The notes under the pieces: generated by a model
The model's input: the letters and a program-made list of their open reading frames with translations, nothing else
Database searches by the model: none
Told to the model about the DNA's origin: nothing
Translations under genes and position numbers: made by a program
Source: Streptomyces sp. Ag109_O5-10
GTDB lineage: Bacteria > Actinomycetota > Actinomycetes > Streptomycetales > Streptomycetaceae
Length of the DNA: 64,000 bases
Reading direction: 5' to 3'
Assembly (NCBI RefSeq): GCF_900105755.1
Contig: NZ_FNTQ01000001.1
Location: forward strand, 5,208,001-5,272,000
Part shown: positions 25,490 through 34,288 of the stretch, piece by piece
How positions within the stretch are numbered: position 1 is the first letter of the stretch
How the letters are laid out: every line of letters begins with the position of its first letter

Positions 25490-26365
25490 ATGACTTCACA
25501 ACCTCAGAACTCCGACTGGCACTTCACCGACGACGTCGACGAATTCCTCGCCCTCGCCCGTGACTTCCTCCACTCCCGCCCGGACCTGTACACCGTCCAC
25601 CTCTCGGTGACCGCGCAGCTCCGGCGGCGAGGTCCGCGGACGTACGGCGGCGACCCACCGTTCCTCGGTGTCCTGACCCGCGGCGACGGCGGTGTGGCCG
25701 CGACCCTGCTCCACACGCCCCCCTACGCCCTGAACGTGACTCGCCTCGCCGCCGCCGAGGCCGAGACGCTGGCCGAGCGCCTCCTCGCCCTCGGCCACCC
25801 GGTGTCCGAAATCTGCGCCGACGGCACCACGGCGGCGGCGTTCGCGGCGGCCTGGGAACGGCGGACGGGGGTGCCGGGAAAGCTGCACGAGCTGCAACGC
25901 CTGTACCGGCTGGCCGAGTTGACGCCCCCCGTGCCGGCGCCGGAGGGGCGGCCGAGGGTGGCCGAGGCGTCCGACCGGGACCTGCTGATCCGCTGGTACG
26001 AGGGGTTCGTCGCCGACGCGGGCCTGCGGGCCGGCGGGGATGCCGGGCAGTGGGCGGACTTCCGGCTCTCGTACGGCGGCGTCACCCTCTGGGAGACCCC
26101 CGACGGCACCCCCGTCTCCTTGGCCGGCCTGACCCCGGAGGTCGCCGGCCAGGTCCGGGTCGCGCCGGTCTACACCCCGCCGGAACTGCGCGGCCGCGGG
26201 TACGCCGGGGCGGTGACCGCGGAGGTGAGCCGGGCGGCGCTGGCCGCGGGGGCCGCTGAGGTGCTGCTCTTCACGGACCTCGCGAATCCCACGAGCAACG
26301 CGCTCTACCAGCGCATCGGCTACCGGGAGGTGGCCGACTGGGCGGTGTACGAGTTCGGGGCCTGA
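25490..26365 (+). CDS. GNAT acetyltransferase with N-terminal extension
   Basis: A 291-aa protein. The C-terminal half is a GNAT domain with the acetyl-CoA loop YTPPELRGRGYAGAVTAEVS and the terminal strand region DLANPTSNALYQRIGYREV. The N-terminal ~130 residues form a second, degenerate GNAT-like half, an arrangement common in Streptomyces. The acceptor is unknown. The ATG start at 25490 has no ribosome site in the repeat-derived leader. The stretch 26366-26557 downstream shows no gene I can support. Confidence 0.8.
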   Translation: MTSQPQNSDWHFTDDVDEFLALARDFLHSRPDLYTVHLSVTAQLRRRGPRTYGGDPPFLGVLTRGDGGVAATLLHTPPYALNVTRLAAAEAETLAERLLALGHPVSEICADGTTAAAFAAAWERRTGVPGKLHELQRLYRLAELTPPVPAPEGRPRVAEASDRDLLIRWYEGFVADAGLRAGGDAGQWADFRLSYGGVTLWETPDGTPVSLAGLTPEVAGQVRVAPVYTPPELRGRGYAGAVTAEVSRAALAAGAAEVLLFTDLANPTSNALYQRIGYREVADWAVYEFGA

Positions 26366-26557
26366 CGTCCGTCGTCCGCGGCGCCGCCGGACCGTCGCTC
26401 GGACAGGTCCGGGGACGGGGCTTCGGAGCGCTGTACTTGCGAGGGCATTCGGGGAGGCACACGCTGGGAGCAAGGCATGCCGACCACCGTTTGGACCGAG
26501 CGCGGACGGGCGCGGAGCCCGTGGGATTCCGTCGCCCGCGCAGGGAGCGGGTGCCCG

Positions 26558-26785
26558 ATGAGGCTTGTCGTCGATCTCAACCGGTGCCAGGGATTCGCGC
26601 AGTGCGTCTTTCTCGCCCCGGACGTCTTCGCCCTGCACGGCGAGGAGGCGCTGCTGTTCTCCCCTCGCTTCGACGAGGAGCACCGGGACCGGGTGGAGAA
26701 GGCCGTCGCGGCCTGTCCCGTCCAGGCCATCCTGGTCGACTACTCCGACGAGCCGACGAAGCGGGTGGAGTCCCATGTCGGCTGA
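26558..26785 (+). CDS. 3Fe-4S-type ferredoxin (P450 partner)
   Basis: A 75-aa ferredoxin. Cys10, Cys16 and Cys53 (NRCQGFAQC and ACPVQAI) give the three-cysteine pattern of single-cluster 3Fe-4S ferredoxins that pass electrons to actinobacterial P450s; the cysteine missing from the four-cysteine type is replaced within QGFAQ. ATG at 26558 follows GGGAGCGG. Its 3' end overlaps the start of the ferredoxin reductase gene, and a P450 follows, so this is a three-component electron-transfer operon. Confidence 0.9.
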   Translation: MRLVVDLNRCQGFAQCVFLAPDVFALHGEEALLFSPRFDEEHRDRVEKAVAACPVQAILVDYSDEPTKRVESHVG

Positions 26786-28116
26786 CACGGACGTCGAGGT
26801 CCTGCGGCGTCAGGGCGCGCGAGCAGGGCTTCACCGGATCGCTGACGATGATCGGCGACGAGCCGTACGAGCCCTACGACCGGCCGCCGCTGTCCAAGCA
26901 GGCGCTGCTGGGGCGGGCCCGGCCGGAGGACACCGCGCTGCCGCGGCGCCGTGACATCGACGCCGAGTGGCGGCTGGGCGTCGCCGCCGAGGAGCTGGAC
27001 CGGGACACCGGGCAGGTGGTCCTGGCGAACGGCGACCGAGTCGCCTACGACCGGCTGCTGATCACCACCGGGACCCGGGCGCGGCCCTGGTTCCACCCGG
27101 ACGAGGCCGCGCTGGACGGGGTGTTCGTGCTGCGTACCCGGGACGACTCCGCGCGTCTGACCCGGAAGCTGGCCGGAGGCGTGTCGCGGGTGCTGGTGAT
27201 CGGCGCCGGTTTCACGGGGTCCGAGGTCGTCTCCGCCTGCCGGGAGCTGGGCCTGGACGTGACGGTCGCCGAACGCGGTCCGGCACCGCTGGTGGGCGCG
27301 CTCGGCGGGGTGATCGGCTCGGTCGCGGAGCGGATGCAGCGCAAGCACGGCGTCGACCTGCGCTGCGGGATCAGTGTCACCGCCCTGGAGGGCGACGACG
27401 TGGGGCGGCTCAAGCGGGCCCATCTGTCCGACGGTTCGACGGTCGACGTGGAGGTGGCGGTCGTCTCGCTCGGTGCCATGCGGAACACGGACTGGCTCGC
27501 CGGTTCGGGACTGGCCGCGGGTCCCCGGGGGATCGCGTGCGACGCCGGGTGCCGGGTGTTCGACGTCAACGGCATCGTCACCGACGACATCTACGCCGCC
27601 GGTGACGTGGCACGCAGCCCGCACCCGCTGTTCGACTACCAGTTCCTGGCGTTGGAGCACTGGGGGAACGCGGTCGAGCAGGCCGAGATCGCCGCGCACA
27701 ACATGATCTGCGCGAGCCCGGAGCGCCGTCCGCACCTGTGGCTGCCGATGTTCTGGTCCTCCCAGTTCGGCGTCAACATCAAGTCGGTGGGTGTGCCCTC
27801 GCTGGGCGACCAGCTGGTCGTCGCACAGGGGACCCTCGCCGAGGAGCGGTTCGTCGCGGTGTACGGGTACCGCGGCCGTTGCATCGCCGCGGTGGCCTTC
27901 GACGGCGCCAAGTGGCTGGGGTTCTACGAGCAGCAGATCGCGTCCGGCGCGCCCTTCCCGCCGGATTACCGCACGGTCGACCGCCGGACCGAGATGCTGC
28001 AGCCGGTCGACCCCGCCTTCCCCGATCCGCACCTGCCCACCCATGGGGCCACCGTCACGCTGACGGGGCACTCGCCGAGCGAACGGCGGGTCGAGTTCGT
28101 CCCGTCGCACGCCTGA
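26775..28116 (+). pseudogene. Ferredoxin reductase with lost FAD-binding N-terminus and frame break
   Basis: From about 26824 to the end the frame encodes a typical rhodocoxin/putidaredoxin-reductase-type flavoprotein: EQGFTGSLTMIGDEP, YDRPPLSKQ, a central NAD motif VLVIGAGFTGSE, and DDIYAAGDVARSPHP. The natural start, ATG 26775 (MSADTDVEVLRR), is in a different frame. The expected N-terminal VVGAGxxGLRxAExLR segment that binds FAD is absent. Roughly 50 bases have been lost between about 26800 and 26824, with a frame change. The first in-frame ATG (26848) would give a protein without the FAD ADP-binding fold. The gene is therefore probably inactive, or the assembly is wrong at this point. Confidence 0.75.
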
Positions 28117-28155
28117 GCACCGGCCCGGTACCGCCCGGAGCCCCGAGGAGACGCC

Positions 28156-29361
28156 ATGACGCCCGACCCCATCTCCGCGCAGATCGTCGACTACGCCAAC
28201 CGGGCCGATCCGTACCCGCTCTACGCGGAGCTGCGCAAGACACCGGTGCGGCGCGAGGACGACGGCACCTACCTGGTCAGCACCTACCACGAGGTGCGGA
28301 GCCTGGCGAACGACCCGCGGCTGAGCAACGACACGAGCAACCGGCCGCCCGGGTACGCGCGCACCGGGCAGCCGGCGGAGGAGACCGGTCTGCCGCCCAG
28401 TTTCATCTTCACCGACCCGCCCGTGCACGACCGGCTGCGCGACACCATCAACCGGCCCTTCGGTCCACCGCACAGCCCCAGATTCCTCGACGGCCTGCGC
28501 GGCGAGCTGGCCACGGTGGTCAGCGGGCTGCTGGACGCCTTCGAGGGCAAGGACCAGGTCGACATCGTCGAGGACTTCTCCTACCCCCTCCCCGTCACCG
28601 CGATCTGCCGGGTCCTCGGCGTGCCGCGCGAGGACGAACCGCGCTTCCACGGCTGGGCCGACGCCCTGGCGTCGTCACTCGATCCCGCCGCCGGCGGCGC
28701 CGGCCAGGAGGAGGCACAGCGGGCCCGCCAGGAGCTGGGCGCCTACCTGAACGACCTGATCGAGACCAAACGCCGCAACCCCGGCCCCGGGATACTCAGC
28801 GCGCTCTCCCACGAGATGACAGCGGCGGACCTGGAGGCCACCGCGGTGCTGCTCCTGGTCGCCGGCCACGAGACCACCGTCAACGCGATCACCAACACGA
28901 CCCTCACCCTGCTGCGCCACCCGGATGTCCTCGAACGGCTCCGGGGGGAGCCGGAGCTGGCCGTCCCGCTCATCGAGGAAGTGCTGCGCTACGAGCCCCC
29001 GGTCCAGTTCATACCGTTCACGACCGCCCTGGCCGACATCGACGTCGCCGGCACGACCATCCCCAAGGGCTCGCCGGTCTGGCTCATGCTGGCCGCGGCC
29101 AATCGCGACCCCGTGCGCTTCCACGACCCCGACCGGTTCGATCCCGACCGCAAGGACAACGAGCACCTGGGCTTCTACACCGGCATCCACTACTGCTTCG
29201 GCGCCCCGCTCGCCCGGATCGAACTCCACGCGGCCGTGCCCGAGCTGTTCAGGCGGGTCAGGTTCACCGGGCTCGTCGAGGACCCGCCGCCGTACCGGGC
29301 CAACGCGGTGCTGCGCGGCCCCCGGCACCTTCCGGTGGCCATCGAGGGTCTCACCGCCTGA
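28156..29361 (+). CDS. Cytochrome P450
   Basis: A 401-aa bacterial class I P450. The I-helix oxygen-activation motif is VAGHETT, the K-helix ExxR lies in EEVLRYEPP, and the haem loop FYTGIHYCFG carries the axial Cys347. Length and motifs are complete. The substrate is unknown. Forty bases separate it from the damaged reductase, and it shares the operon with the 3Fe-4S ferredoxin, so if the reductase is dead, electrons must come from another reductase. It converges with the PNPOx-family gene with a nine-base gap. Confidence 0.93.
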   Translation: MTPDPISAQIVDYANRADPYPLYAELRKTPVRREDDGTYLVSTYHEVRSLANDPRLSNDTSNRPPGYARTGQPAEETGLPPSFIFTDPPVHDRLRDTINRPFGPPHSPRFLDGLRGELATVVSGLLDAFEGKDQVDIVEDFSYPLPVTAICRVLGVPREDEPRFHGWADALASSLDPAAGGAGQEEAQRARQELGAYLNDLIETKRRNPGPGILSALSHEMTAADLEATAVLLLVAGHETTVNAITNTTLTLLRHPDVLERLRGEPELAVPLIEEVLRYEPPVQFIPFTTALADIDVAGTTIPKGSPVWLMLAAANRDPVRFHDPDRFDPDRKDNEHLGFYTGIHYCFGAPLARIELHAAVPELFRRVRFTGLVEDPPPYRANAVLRGPRHLPVAIEGLTA

Positions 29362-29370
29362 GGTGTGCGC

Positions 29371-30042
29371 TCATGGCCACAGCAGGTGCTTGCGCCACCT
29401 GCCGTCCCCCGCCGGGACGTAGCGGAGCCGGACGTGCCGGCGGTCCGGGTCGCCCTGGAAGAACTCCGCCTCCTGCGGGCGCAGACGGTAGAGGGTCCAG
29501 GTCGGGGAGGGCGCGGCCGGGTCGGCGCGGGCGCGTTCCCAGGCCGCCTCCGACTCCTCGCGCAGTTCCTCCAGCGAGGACAGGAACCCGCTCTGGCGGC
29601 CGGTGAGTGCCGCCGCCAGGGCGCCCGTCGAGCGGGCGTGCAGGTCGGCCTGGCTCTCCTCCGAGGGCGCCGCGGTGACGGGGCCGCGGAGCCGGACCTG
29701 GCGGCCCAGCACCGGCCAGTAGAAGGCGAGGGCCGCGTACGGGCGGGCGCTCAGCTGGTGCCCCTTGCGGCTGGTCGCGTGCGAGGCGAAGGACCAGCCG
29801 TCCGCGTCCGCGCCGTGCAGCATCACGATCCGGACGTCCGGGCGGCCCTCGTCGTCCGACGTCGCCAGCGACACGGTGTGCGGCTCCGGCTGGCCGGCCG
29901 CCACCGCCTCCGCGAACCAGGCGGTGAACAGCGGGAGCGGGGCGTCGGGTGCCGACTCGGGGTCGAACGGCCGTAGCTCCGTGGTCCCGGGCGACCAGAC
30001 GCGGAGCGACTTCAGGAGCGCGTGAAGATCCGTTGCTGCCAT
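29371..30042 (-). CDS. Pyridoxamine 5'-phosphate oxidase family protein (PdxH-like)
   Basis: A 223-aa FMN-binding split-barrel protein close in length to PdxH (218 aa in E. coli). It has PHTVSLATSDDEGRPDVRIV, SFASHATSRKGHQL, YWPVLGRQVRLRGPV and the C-terminal LYRLRPQEAEFFQG and RLRY segments. The order of FMN and PLP contacts fits oxidation of pyridoxamine phosphate to PLP. Genomic context does not support a specific link to vitamin B6. The ATG start at 30042 lacks a ribosome site; a longer form is possible from 30081. Confidence 0.82.
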   Translation of the reverse strand: MAATDLHALLKSLRVWSPGTTELRPFDPESAPDAPLPLFTAWFAEAVAAGQPEPHTVSLATSDDEGRPDVRIVMLHGADADGWSFASHATSRKGHQLSARPYAALAFYWPVLGRQVRLRGPVTAAPSEESQADLHARSTGALAAALTGRQSGFLSSLEELREESEAAWERARADPAAPSPTWTLYRLRPQEAEFFQGDPDRRHVRLRYVPAGDGRWRKHLLWP

Positions 30043-30183
30043 GTGCCGAGTATCACTCGGTACCTCCCGCACCCGCGCCATCAGCCACCTCGCGCGGCGG
30101 TCCGGGGGCCCTGCGGCCAAGCCCCGGGGCACAACCGGGCGAACCGCTGCGCACACCTGTGCCCCGGCCCCACACTGTCCGGC

Positions 30184-30633
30184 ATGAGGGGACCGAAGAC
30201 CGTCAAAGTGGCCGTACGCCACGTAAACGGTGATGCCGGGCGGCGCAGGACACGGGCCGTCACCTGGGCCGCGCGCGACTTCCGGCTGGTGCGGCCGGCC
30301 GAGGGCCGGGACCGGGTCGAGCTGGAGTGTCCCGTCTGTACGGCGGCCGTCCTCGCCGAGGTCGCGGACCACGCGCGCACCCGGCGGGTGCGGAGCGTCT
30401 GGGCGGCCGTGTCGGCGCTGTCCCTCCTCGTGTCCGTCGCCGCGCTGGGCTACGCCGTCCACGAGGCGGGCAGGGCGCTGCCGGCCCTCATCTCGGCCGG
30501 CGTGTGCGTCGCGGTCGTCGGGCTCGTCGTGGCGCTCACGGCGTGGCTGCGCGGCCGTCACCACATCGGCGTCGTGCTGCTCGACGGTCCCGCGCCGCGC
30601 CGCGGCCACCGGATCGTGCCGGTACGCGGTTGA
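30184..30633 (+). CDS. Small hypothetical membrane protein
   Basis: A 149-aa protein. The N-terminal ~60 residues are soluble and include an ECPVC pair that could bind metal only weakly. Two hydrophobic helices follow (about 72-92 and 98-118), then a short basic tail. No family is recognised. The ATG at 30184 is divergent from the PNPOx-like gene. Confidence 0.6.
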   Translation: MRGPKTVKVAVRHVNGDAGRRRTRAVTWAARDFRLVRPAEGRDRVELECPVCTAAVLAEVADHARTRRVRSVWAAVSALSLLVSVAALGYAVHEAGRALPALISAGVCVAVVGLVVALTAWLRGRHHIGVVLLDGPAPRRGHRIVPVRG

Positions 30634-30657
30634 GCGTTGCGCGGGTCGGGCTGTTCG

Positions 30658-30712
30658 TCCACGCGGGTCCGTGGGGCCGGCCGCGTGGTTCCTCGCGCAC
30701 CTTCGGGGCGCC
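30658..30712. repeat. Degenerate single copy of the dispersed GC-rich core
   Basis: CCGCGTGGTTCCTCGCG with a following ACCTTCGGGGCG half, a diverged relative of the array core, between convergent genes. It could act as a terminator hairpin. Confidence 0.5.
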
Positions 30713-30717
30713 GTCCG

Positions 30718-31710
30718 TCAGTGTCGGGAGAACTGCACCCCGGTCCGCTGCGCGACGTCCGGGCGTACGGCGAGGGCCGGCACGGTGAGTTGCTCGCCGT
30801 AGATGTCGGTGAGGCGGATCTCGCCGCCGCAGCCGGTGCCGTGTTCGGAGAGGAAGTAGTTGTACCCGGTGCGGGTCAGCGCCAGCCAGCCGCCGCCGGT
30901 GCGGACCTCCAGGCGGGCCAGCGGGTTGCGGTGGCCGATCGCCTGGATGCCGCACCAGTACCGGCTGGAACCGGTCTTGTAGCGGATCGAGACGGTGTCG
31001 GGGACGGCCGGGCTCAGCAGGCTCCAGGTGATCGCGATCCGGCCCGCCGAGAGCGGCGCGAGCTTGGCGAACGCCTGTCGGCTGAGGTCGAGTTGGCCGA
31101 CCGCGCAAGGGGCCGGGCACTCGTTGGTGATCCGTACGGTGACGGACGTACCGCTCGCCGTGCGGACGGCGACGTACGCGCCGCAGGCCTTCGCCGTCTC
31201 GTAGTCCGCGGTGTTCATCGCCGCGGTCAGCACGTCGGAGGTCGGGCCGAAGGAGCAGGCGCCGTCGCCGTTGCCGGCGTCGTAGGAGGTGGCGACGCCC
31301 CGGTAGGCGGCGCCGGGGCGGATCCGGCCGGCCGCGGGGGCGGTGGTGGTACGGGTGGCGCCGTTCGCCGCCGCGTGGGAAGGGGTTCCGGACGCCGCCG
31401 CCGAGGGCTTCGGCGACGCCGGTGGCCGCCTGCTCCCGGTGGGGGCCGGTGACGGCGTGGACGGTTTCGGTGACGGTCTCTTCGGGGCCGCCGCCGCGCT
31501 CGTCACGGCTTCGGACGCGGGCCCGGACGCCGCCCGGTCCTGTCCGGTGACACCGGCCGCGGCACCGGGCCGGAAGGCCACGACCAGGGTGACGACGAGG
31601 GCGACGGCGGCCACGGCGGCGACCGCGAGCAACGGGCCGCGGACCGGGCGCCACCCGAAGTCCTGGTCCGGCTTCGGCCGCGTGCGGCGGCGGTGTGAGG
31701 AGGAGGCCAC
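30718..31710 (-). CDS. Secreted/anchored expansin-like protein (DPBB + CBM63-like)
   Basis: A 330-aa protein. A cytoplasmic basic stretch and one hydrophobic helix (PLLAVAAVAAVALVVTLVVA) near the N-terminus are followed by a Pro/Ser/Thr/Ala-rich linker. The outer part begins GVATSYDAGNGDGACSF and shows the double-psi beta-barrel pattern of expansins, then a beta-sandwich like CBM63 at the C-terminus. Bacterial expansins loosen cellulose or peptidoglycan without hydrolysis. The start is GTG 31710 with AAGGA upstream. Cysteines (GACSF, NECPAPC, GTGCGG) suggest disulfides, in line with export. Confidence 0.75.
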   Translation of the reverse strand: MASSSHRRRTRPKPDQDFGWRPVRGPLLAVAAVAAVALVVTLVVAFRPGAAAGVTGQDRAASGPASEAVTSAAAAPKRPSPKPSTPSPAPTGSRRPPASPKPSAAASGTPSHAAANGATRTTTAPAAGRIRPGAAYRGVATSYDAGNGDGACSFGPTSDVLTAAMNTADYETAKACGAYVAVRTASGTSVTVRITNECPAPCAVGQLDLSRQAFAKLAPLSAGRIAITWSLLSPAVPDTVSIRYKTGSSRYWCGIQAIGHRNPLARLEVRTGGGWLALTRTGYNYFLSEHGTGCGGEIRLTDIYGEQLTVPALAVRPDVAQRTGVQFSRH

Positions 31711-31831
31711 GGAGGGATCCTTACGCGGTTCGGCGGTGCATGTCCTTCGAACGACTCGAAGCTTCCGGTACAGCGGTTGCCGCCGGAGCCGGAAAGGTTG
31801 CCGCCGCTCGTCGGGAAACATGTCCTCCCGC

Positions 31832-33001
31832 TCACCCCCGCCCCAGCACCACCGTCCCCGAGGAGCAGAACCAGCCCCCCGTCCCCGACGCCACCCCCAA
31901 CTCCGGCAGCCCCCCGTCCGCCCGCCGCACCTGCCGCCGCCCGGCCTCGCCGCGCAGTTGCCGTACCGCCTCCACCAGGAGGAACAGGCCGCGCATGCCG
32001 GGGTGCTGGGCCGACAGGCCGCCGCCGTCCGTGTTCACCGGAAGCTCTCCGCCCGCGACCCGCAGCCGTCCCTTCTCCACGAACGCCCCACCCTCGCCCT
32101 TCGCGCAGAAGCCGAGGTCCTCCAGCGTGACGAGGGTCATGTAGGTGAACGCGTCGTAGATCTCGGCGAAGTCGATGTCGGAGGGCGTGACTCCGGCCCG
32201 GCGGAAGGCCAGTCGCCCGCTCACCGCCGCCGGGGAGACCGTGAAGTCCGCCCACTCCGACATGGTGGCGTGGGAGAGGGACTCGCCCGTGCCGAGGACC
32301 CACACCGGGGCGGTCCTGCAGTCCGGTACGTACTCCTCGGCCGCCAGCAGGACCGCCGCGCCGCCGTCCGAGCGGATGCAGCAGTGCAGCTTGGTGAAGG
32401 GGTCGGCGATCATCGGTCCCGACAGGACCTCGTCGACGGTGATCGGGGCGCGGAACATCGCGTCCGGGTTGAGCGCCGCGTTGGCCCGTGCCTGGACCGC
32501 GATCTCGGCCAACTGCTCGACGGTGGTGCCGTGTTCGATCATGTGGCGGCGGGCGGCCATCGCGTACTTGGCGATCAGGGTGTGGCCGTAGGGGACCTCG
32601 AACTGCAGGGGGCCGCGGGCGCCGAAGGACAGGTTCCCGGTGCGCCGCCCCGCCCTGATGTCGGCGCGGGCCGTAGAGCCGTACACGAGCAGGACCGCGT
32701 TGGCGTGGCCCGCGGCGATCGCGTCCGCCGCGTGGGCGGCCATGACCTCCCAGGTCGAGCCGCCGACGGAGGTGGAGTCGGCCCAGGTGGGGTGCAGGCC
32801 CAGGTACTCGGCCACCTCCACGGGTGCCAGGGTGCCCAGCCCGGCGGACGCGAATCCGTCCACCACCGCACGGCCGAGGCCGGCGTCGGCCAGCGCGCGG
32901 CGGGCCGCCTGGGCGTGCAGGGCGTAGGGGGTGGCTTCGTCCACCCGGCCGCAGTCGGACAGCGCCACGCCGACCACGGCGACCTTGCGGGGGCCAGTCA
33001 T
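31832..33001 (-). CDS. SCP2-type thiolase / lipid-transfer protein (Ltp-like)
   Basis: A 389-aa thiolase-fold protein of the SCP-x/Ltp group. The N-terminal VAVVGVALSDCGRVD opening, the LHCCIRSDGG centre, and the IYDAFTYMTL and GEGGAF blocks match Ltp2-type proteins that act as retro-aldolases with a DUF35 partner. The catalytic-cysteine position of true thiolases is not obviously conserved near residue 90. A palindromic operator ends three bases upstream of the ATG, and no ribosome site is present, so translation may be leaderless. It is divergent from an acyl-CoA dehydrogenase that carries its own operator. Confidence 0.85.
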   Translation of the reverse strand: MTGPRKVAVVGVALSDCGRVDEATPYALHAQAARRALADAGLGRAVVDGFASAGLGTLAPVEVAEYLGLHPTWADSTSVGGSTWEVMAAHAADAIAAGHANAVLLVYGSTARADIRAGRRTGNLSFGARGPLQFEVPYGHTLIAKYAMAARRHMIEHGTTVEQLAEIAVQARANAALNPDAMFRAPITVDEVLSGPMIADPFTKLHCCIRSDGGAAVLLAAEEYVPDCRTAPVWVLGTGESLSHATMSEWADFTVSPAAVSGRLAFRRAGVTPSDIDFAEIYDAFTYMTLVTLEDLGFCAKGEGGAFVEKGRLRVAGGELPVNTDGGGLSAQHPGMRGLFLLVEAVRQLRGEAGRRQVRRADGGLPELGVASGTGGWFCSSGTVVLGRG

Positions 33002-33004
33002 GAA

Positions 33005-33021
33005 TCTGACGGTACATCAGA
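33005..33021. promoter_or_regulatory. Palindromic TetR-type operator, copy 6
   Basis: TCTGACGGTACATCAGA, three bases from the thiolase start (minus strand). Confidence 0.75.
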
Positions 33022-33065
33022 TCCCTGCGGCTCCGCCCCTGTGCATCCGCATCCGCCACCCCTAA

Positions 33066-33082
33066 CATGACGGACCGTCAGA
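33066..33082. promoter_or_regulatory. Palindromic TetR-type operator, copy 7
   Basis: CATGACGGACCGTCAGA, 18 bases before the acyl-CoA dehydrogenase ATG and just upstream of its AGGAGG ribosome site. The divergent thiolase and dehydrogenase each have their own copy. Confidence 0.75.
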
Positions 33083-33100
33083 TCGTCAGGAGGTCCGGCC

Positions 33101-34288
33101 ATGGACGCCCGCTTCACCGACGAGCAGGACGAGATCCGGCGCGCCCTGCGTGAACTGCTCCACAAGCGCTGCGGCCCGCAGGACGTGCGGGCCGCCGTCG
33201 ACAGGCCCGAGGGGTACGACCCCGGCCTGTGGACCGCCCTCGGCGAACAGCTCGGCCTGCCCGGCCTCGCCCTCCCCGAGGCGTACGGCGGCACGGGTTG
33301 CACGAGCACCGAAGTCGTCCTCGCCGCGGAGGAGTTGGGGCGGGTGCTGGCCCCCACCCCGTTCCTCGCCACGGCCGTGCTCGCGGCCCCGCTGCTGCTC
33401 GCCCTCGGCACCGGGGCCCAGCGCGCCGCACTGCTCCCGAGGATCGCCGACGGCAGCCTCACCGCCGCCCTCGCCGTCCCCGGCACCCGGCTCGGCACCG
33501 CCCTCGCGCTCACCGGTCCCCTCGACGGCGACTGGGCGGGCGGCGGGCGGGCCGGCGGTGTCCAGGCACGGCACCGGGGGGACCGGTGGCGGCTCTACGG
33601 CGAGGCCGACCAGGTGCTGGACGGGCACAGTGCCGGGCTGCTCCTCGTCCCCGCGCACACCGGGGGGTACGCCCGCTCGCGCGTCCTGCTCTTCCTGGTG
33701 GCGGGAGACGCAGACGGGGTCGTACGGACCCGGCGGACCACCCTCGACGCCACGCGCGGTCAGGCGTGCGTGCACCTGCGTGACGTGCCGGCCGAGTTGG
33801 TCGGGGCGGACGAGGAGTCCGACATCCAGCCGGCCCTCGCCGCCCTCGGCGACACCGTGGCCGCCGTGCTCGCGGCCGAGGCGGTGGGGGCCGCCGACCG
33901 GGCGCTGGAACGGACCGTGGAGTACGTGAAGCAGCGCGAGCAGTTCGGGCGGGCCATCGGGTCCTTCCAGGCGGTCAAGCACCGGCTGGCCGACGTGTAC
34001 GTGGCGGTGCGGGCGGCCCGGTCGGCGGCCTACTACGCGGCCTGGGCGACGGCGCACGGGGAACCGGTCGGCGCGCTGGCGCTCGCCCAGGCGCTGGAGG
34101 CGCTGCGCACCGCCGCGGGGGAGGGCATCCAGCTGCACGGGGGGATCGGGTTCACCTGGGAGCACGAGGCGCACCTGTACTTCAAGCGGGGCGCCGGGGA
34201 CGAGCTGCTGTTCGGGCCGGGGCACCGGCTGCGCGCGCACGCGGCCGAGGCGGCCGGGCTGTTCACGGGGCGGGAGGTGGCGGTGTGA
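33101..34288 (+). CDS. Acyl-CoA dehydrogenase
   Basis: A 395-aa acyl-CoA dehydrogenase. The N-terminal helical domain (FTDEQDEIRRALREL), the REQFGRAIGSFQAVKHRLAD helix and the C-terminal QLHGGIGFTWEHEAHLYFKR match the family. The middle beta-domain is alanine-rich and lacks the usual Y.(T/S)EPxAGSD signature, as in subunits of heteromeric steroid-type dehydrogenases. A heteromer partner is not obvious beside it. ATG at 33101 follows AGGAGG. It overlaps the next gene by four bases (GTGA) and has an operator directly upstream. Confidence 0.87.
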   Translation: MDARFTDEQDEIRRALRELLHKRCGPQDVRAAVDRPEGYDPGLWTALGEQLGLPGLALPEAYGGTGCTSTEVVLAAEELGRVLAPTPFLATAVLAAPLLLALGTGAQRAALLPRIADGSLTAALAVPGTRLGTALALTGPLDGDWAGGGRAGGVQARHRGDRWRLYGEADQVLDGHSAGLLLVPAHTGGYARSRVLLFLVAGDADGVVRTRRTTLDATRGQACVHLRDVPAELVGADEESDIQPALAALGDTVAAVLAAEAVGAADRALERTVEYVKQREQFGRAIGSFQAVKHRLADVYVAVRAARSAAYYAAWATAHGEPVGALALAQALEALRTAAGEGIQLHGGIGFTWEHEAHLYFKRGAGDELLFGPGHRLRAHAAEAAGLFTGREVAV

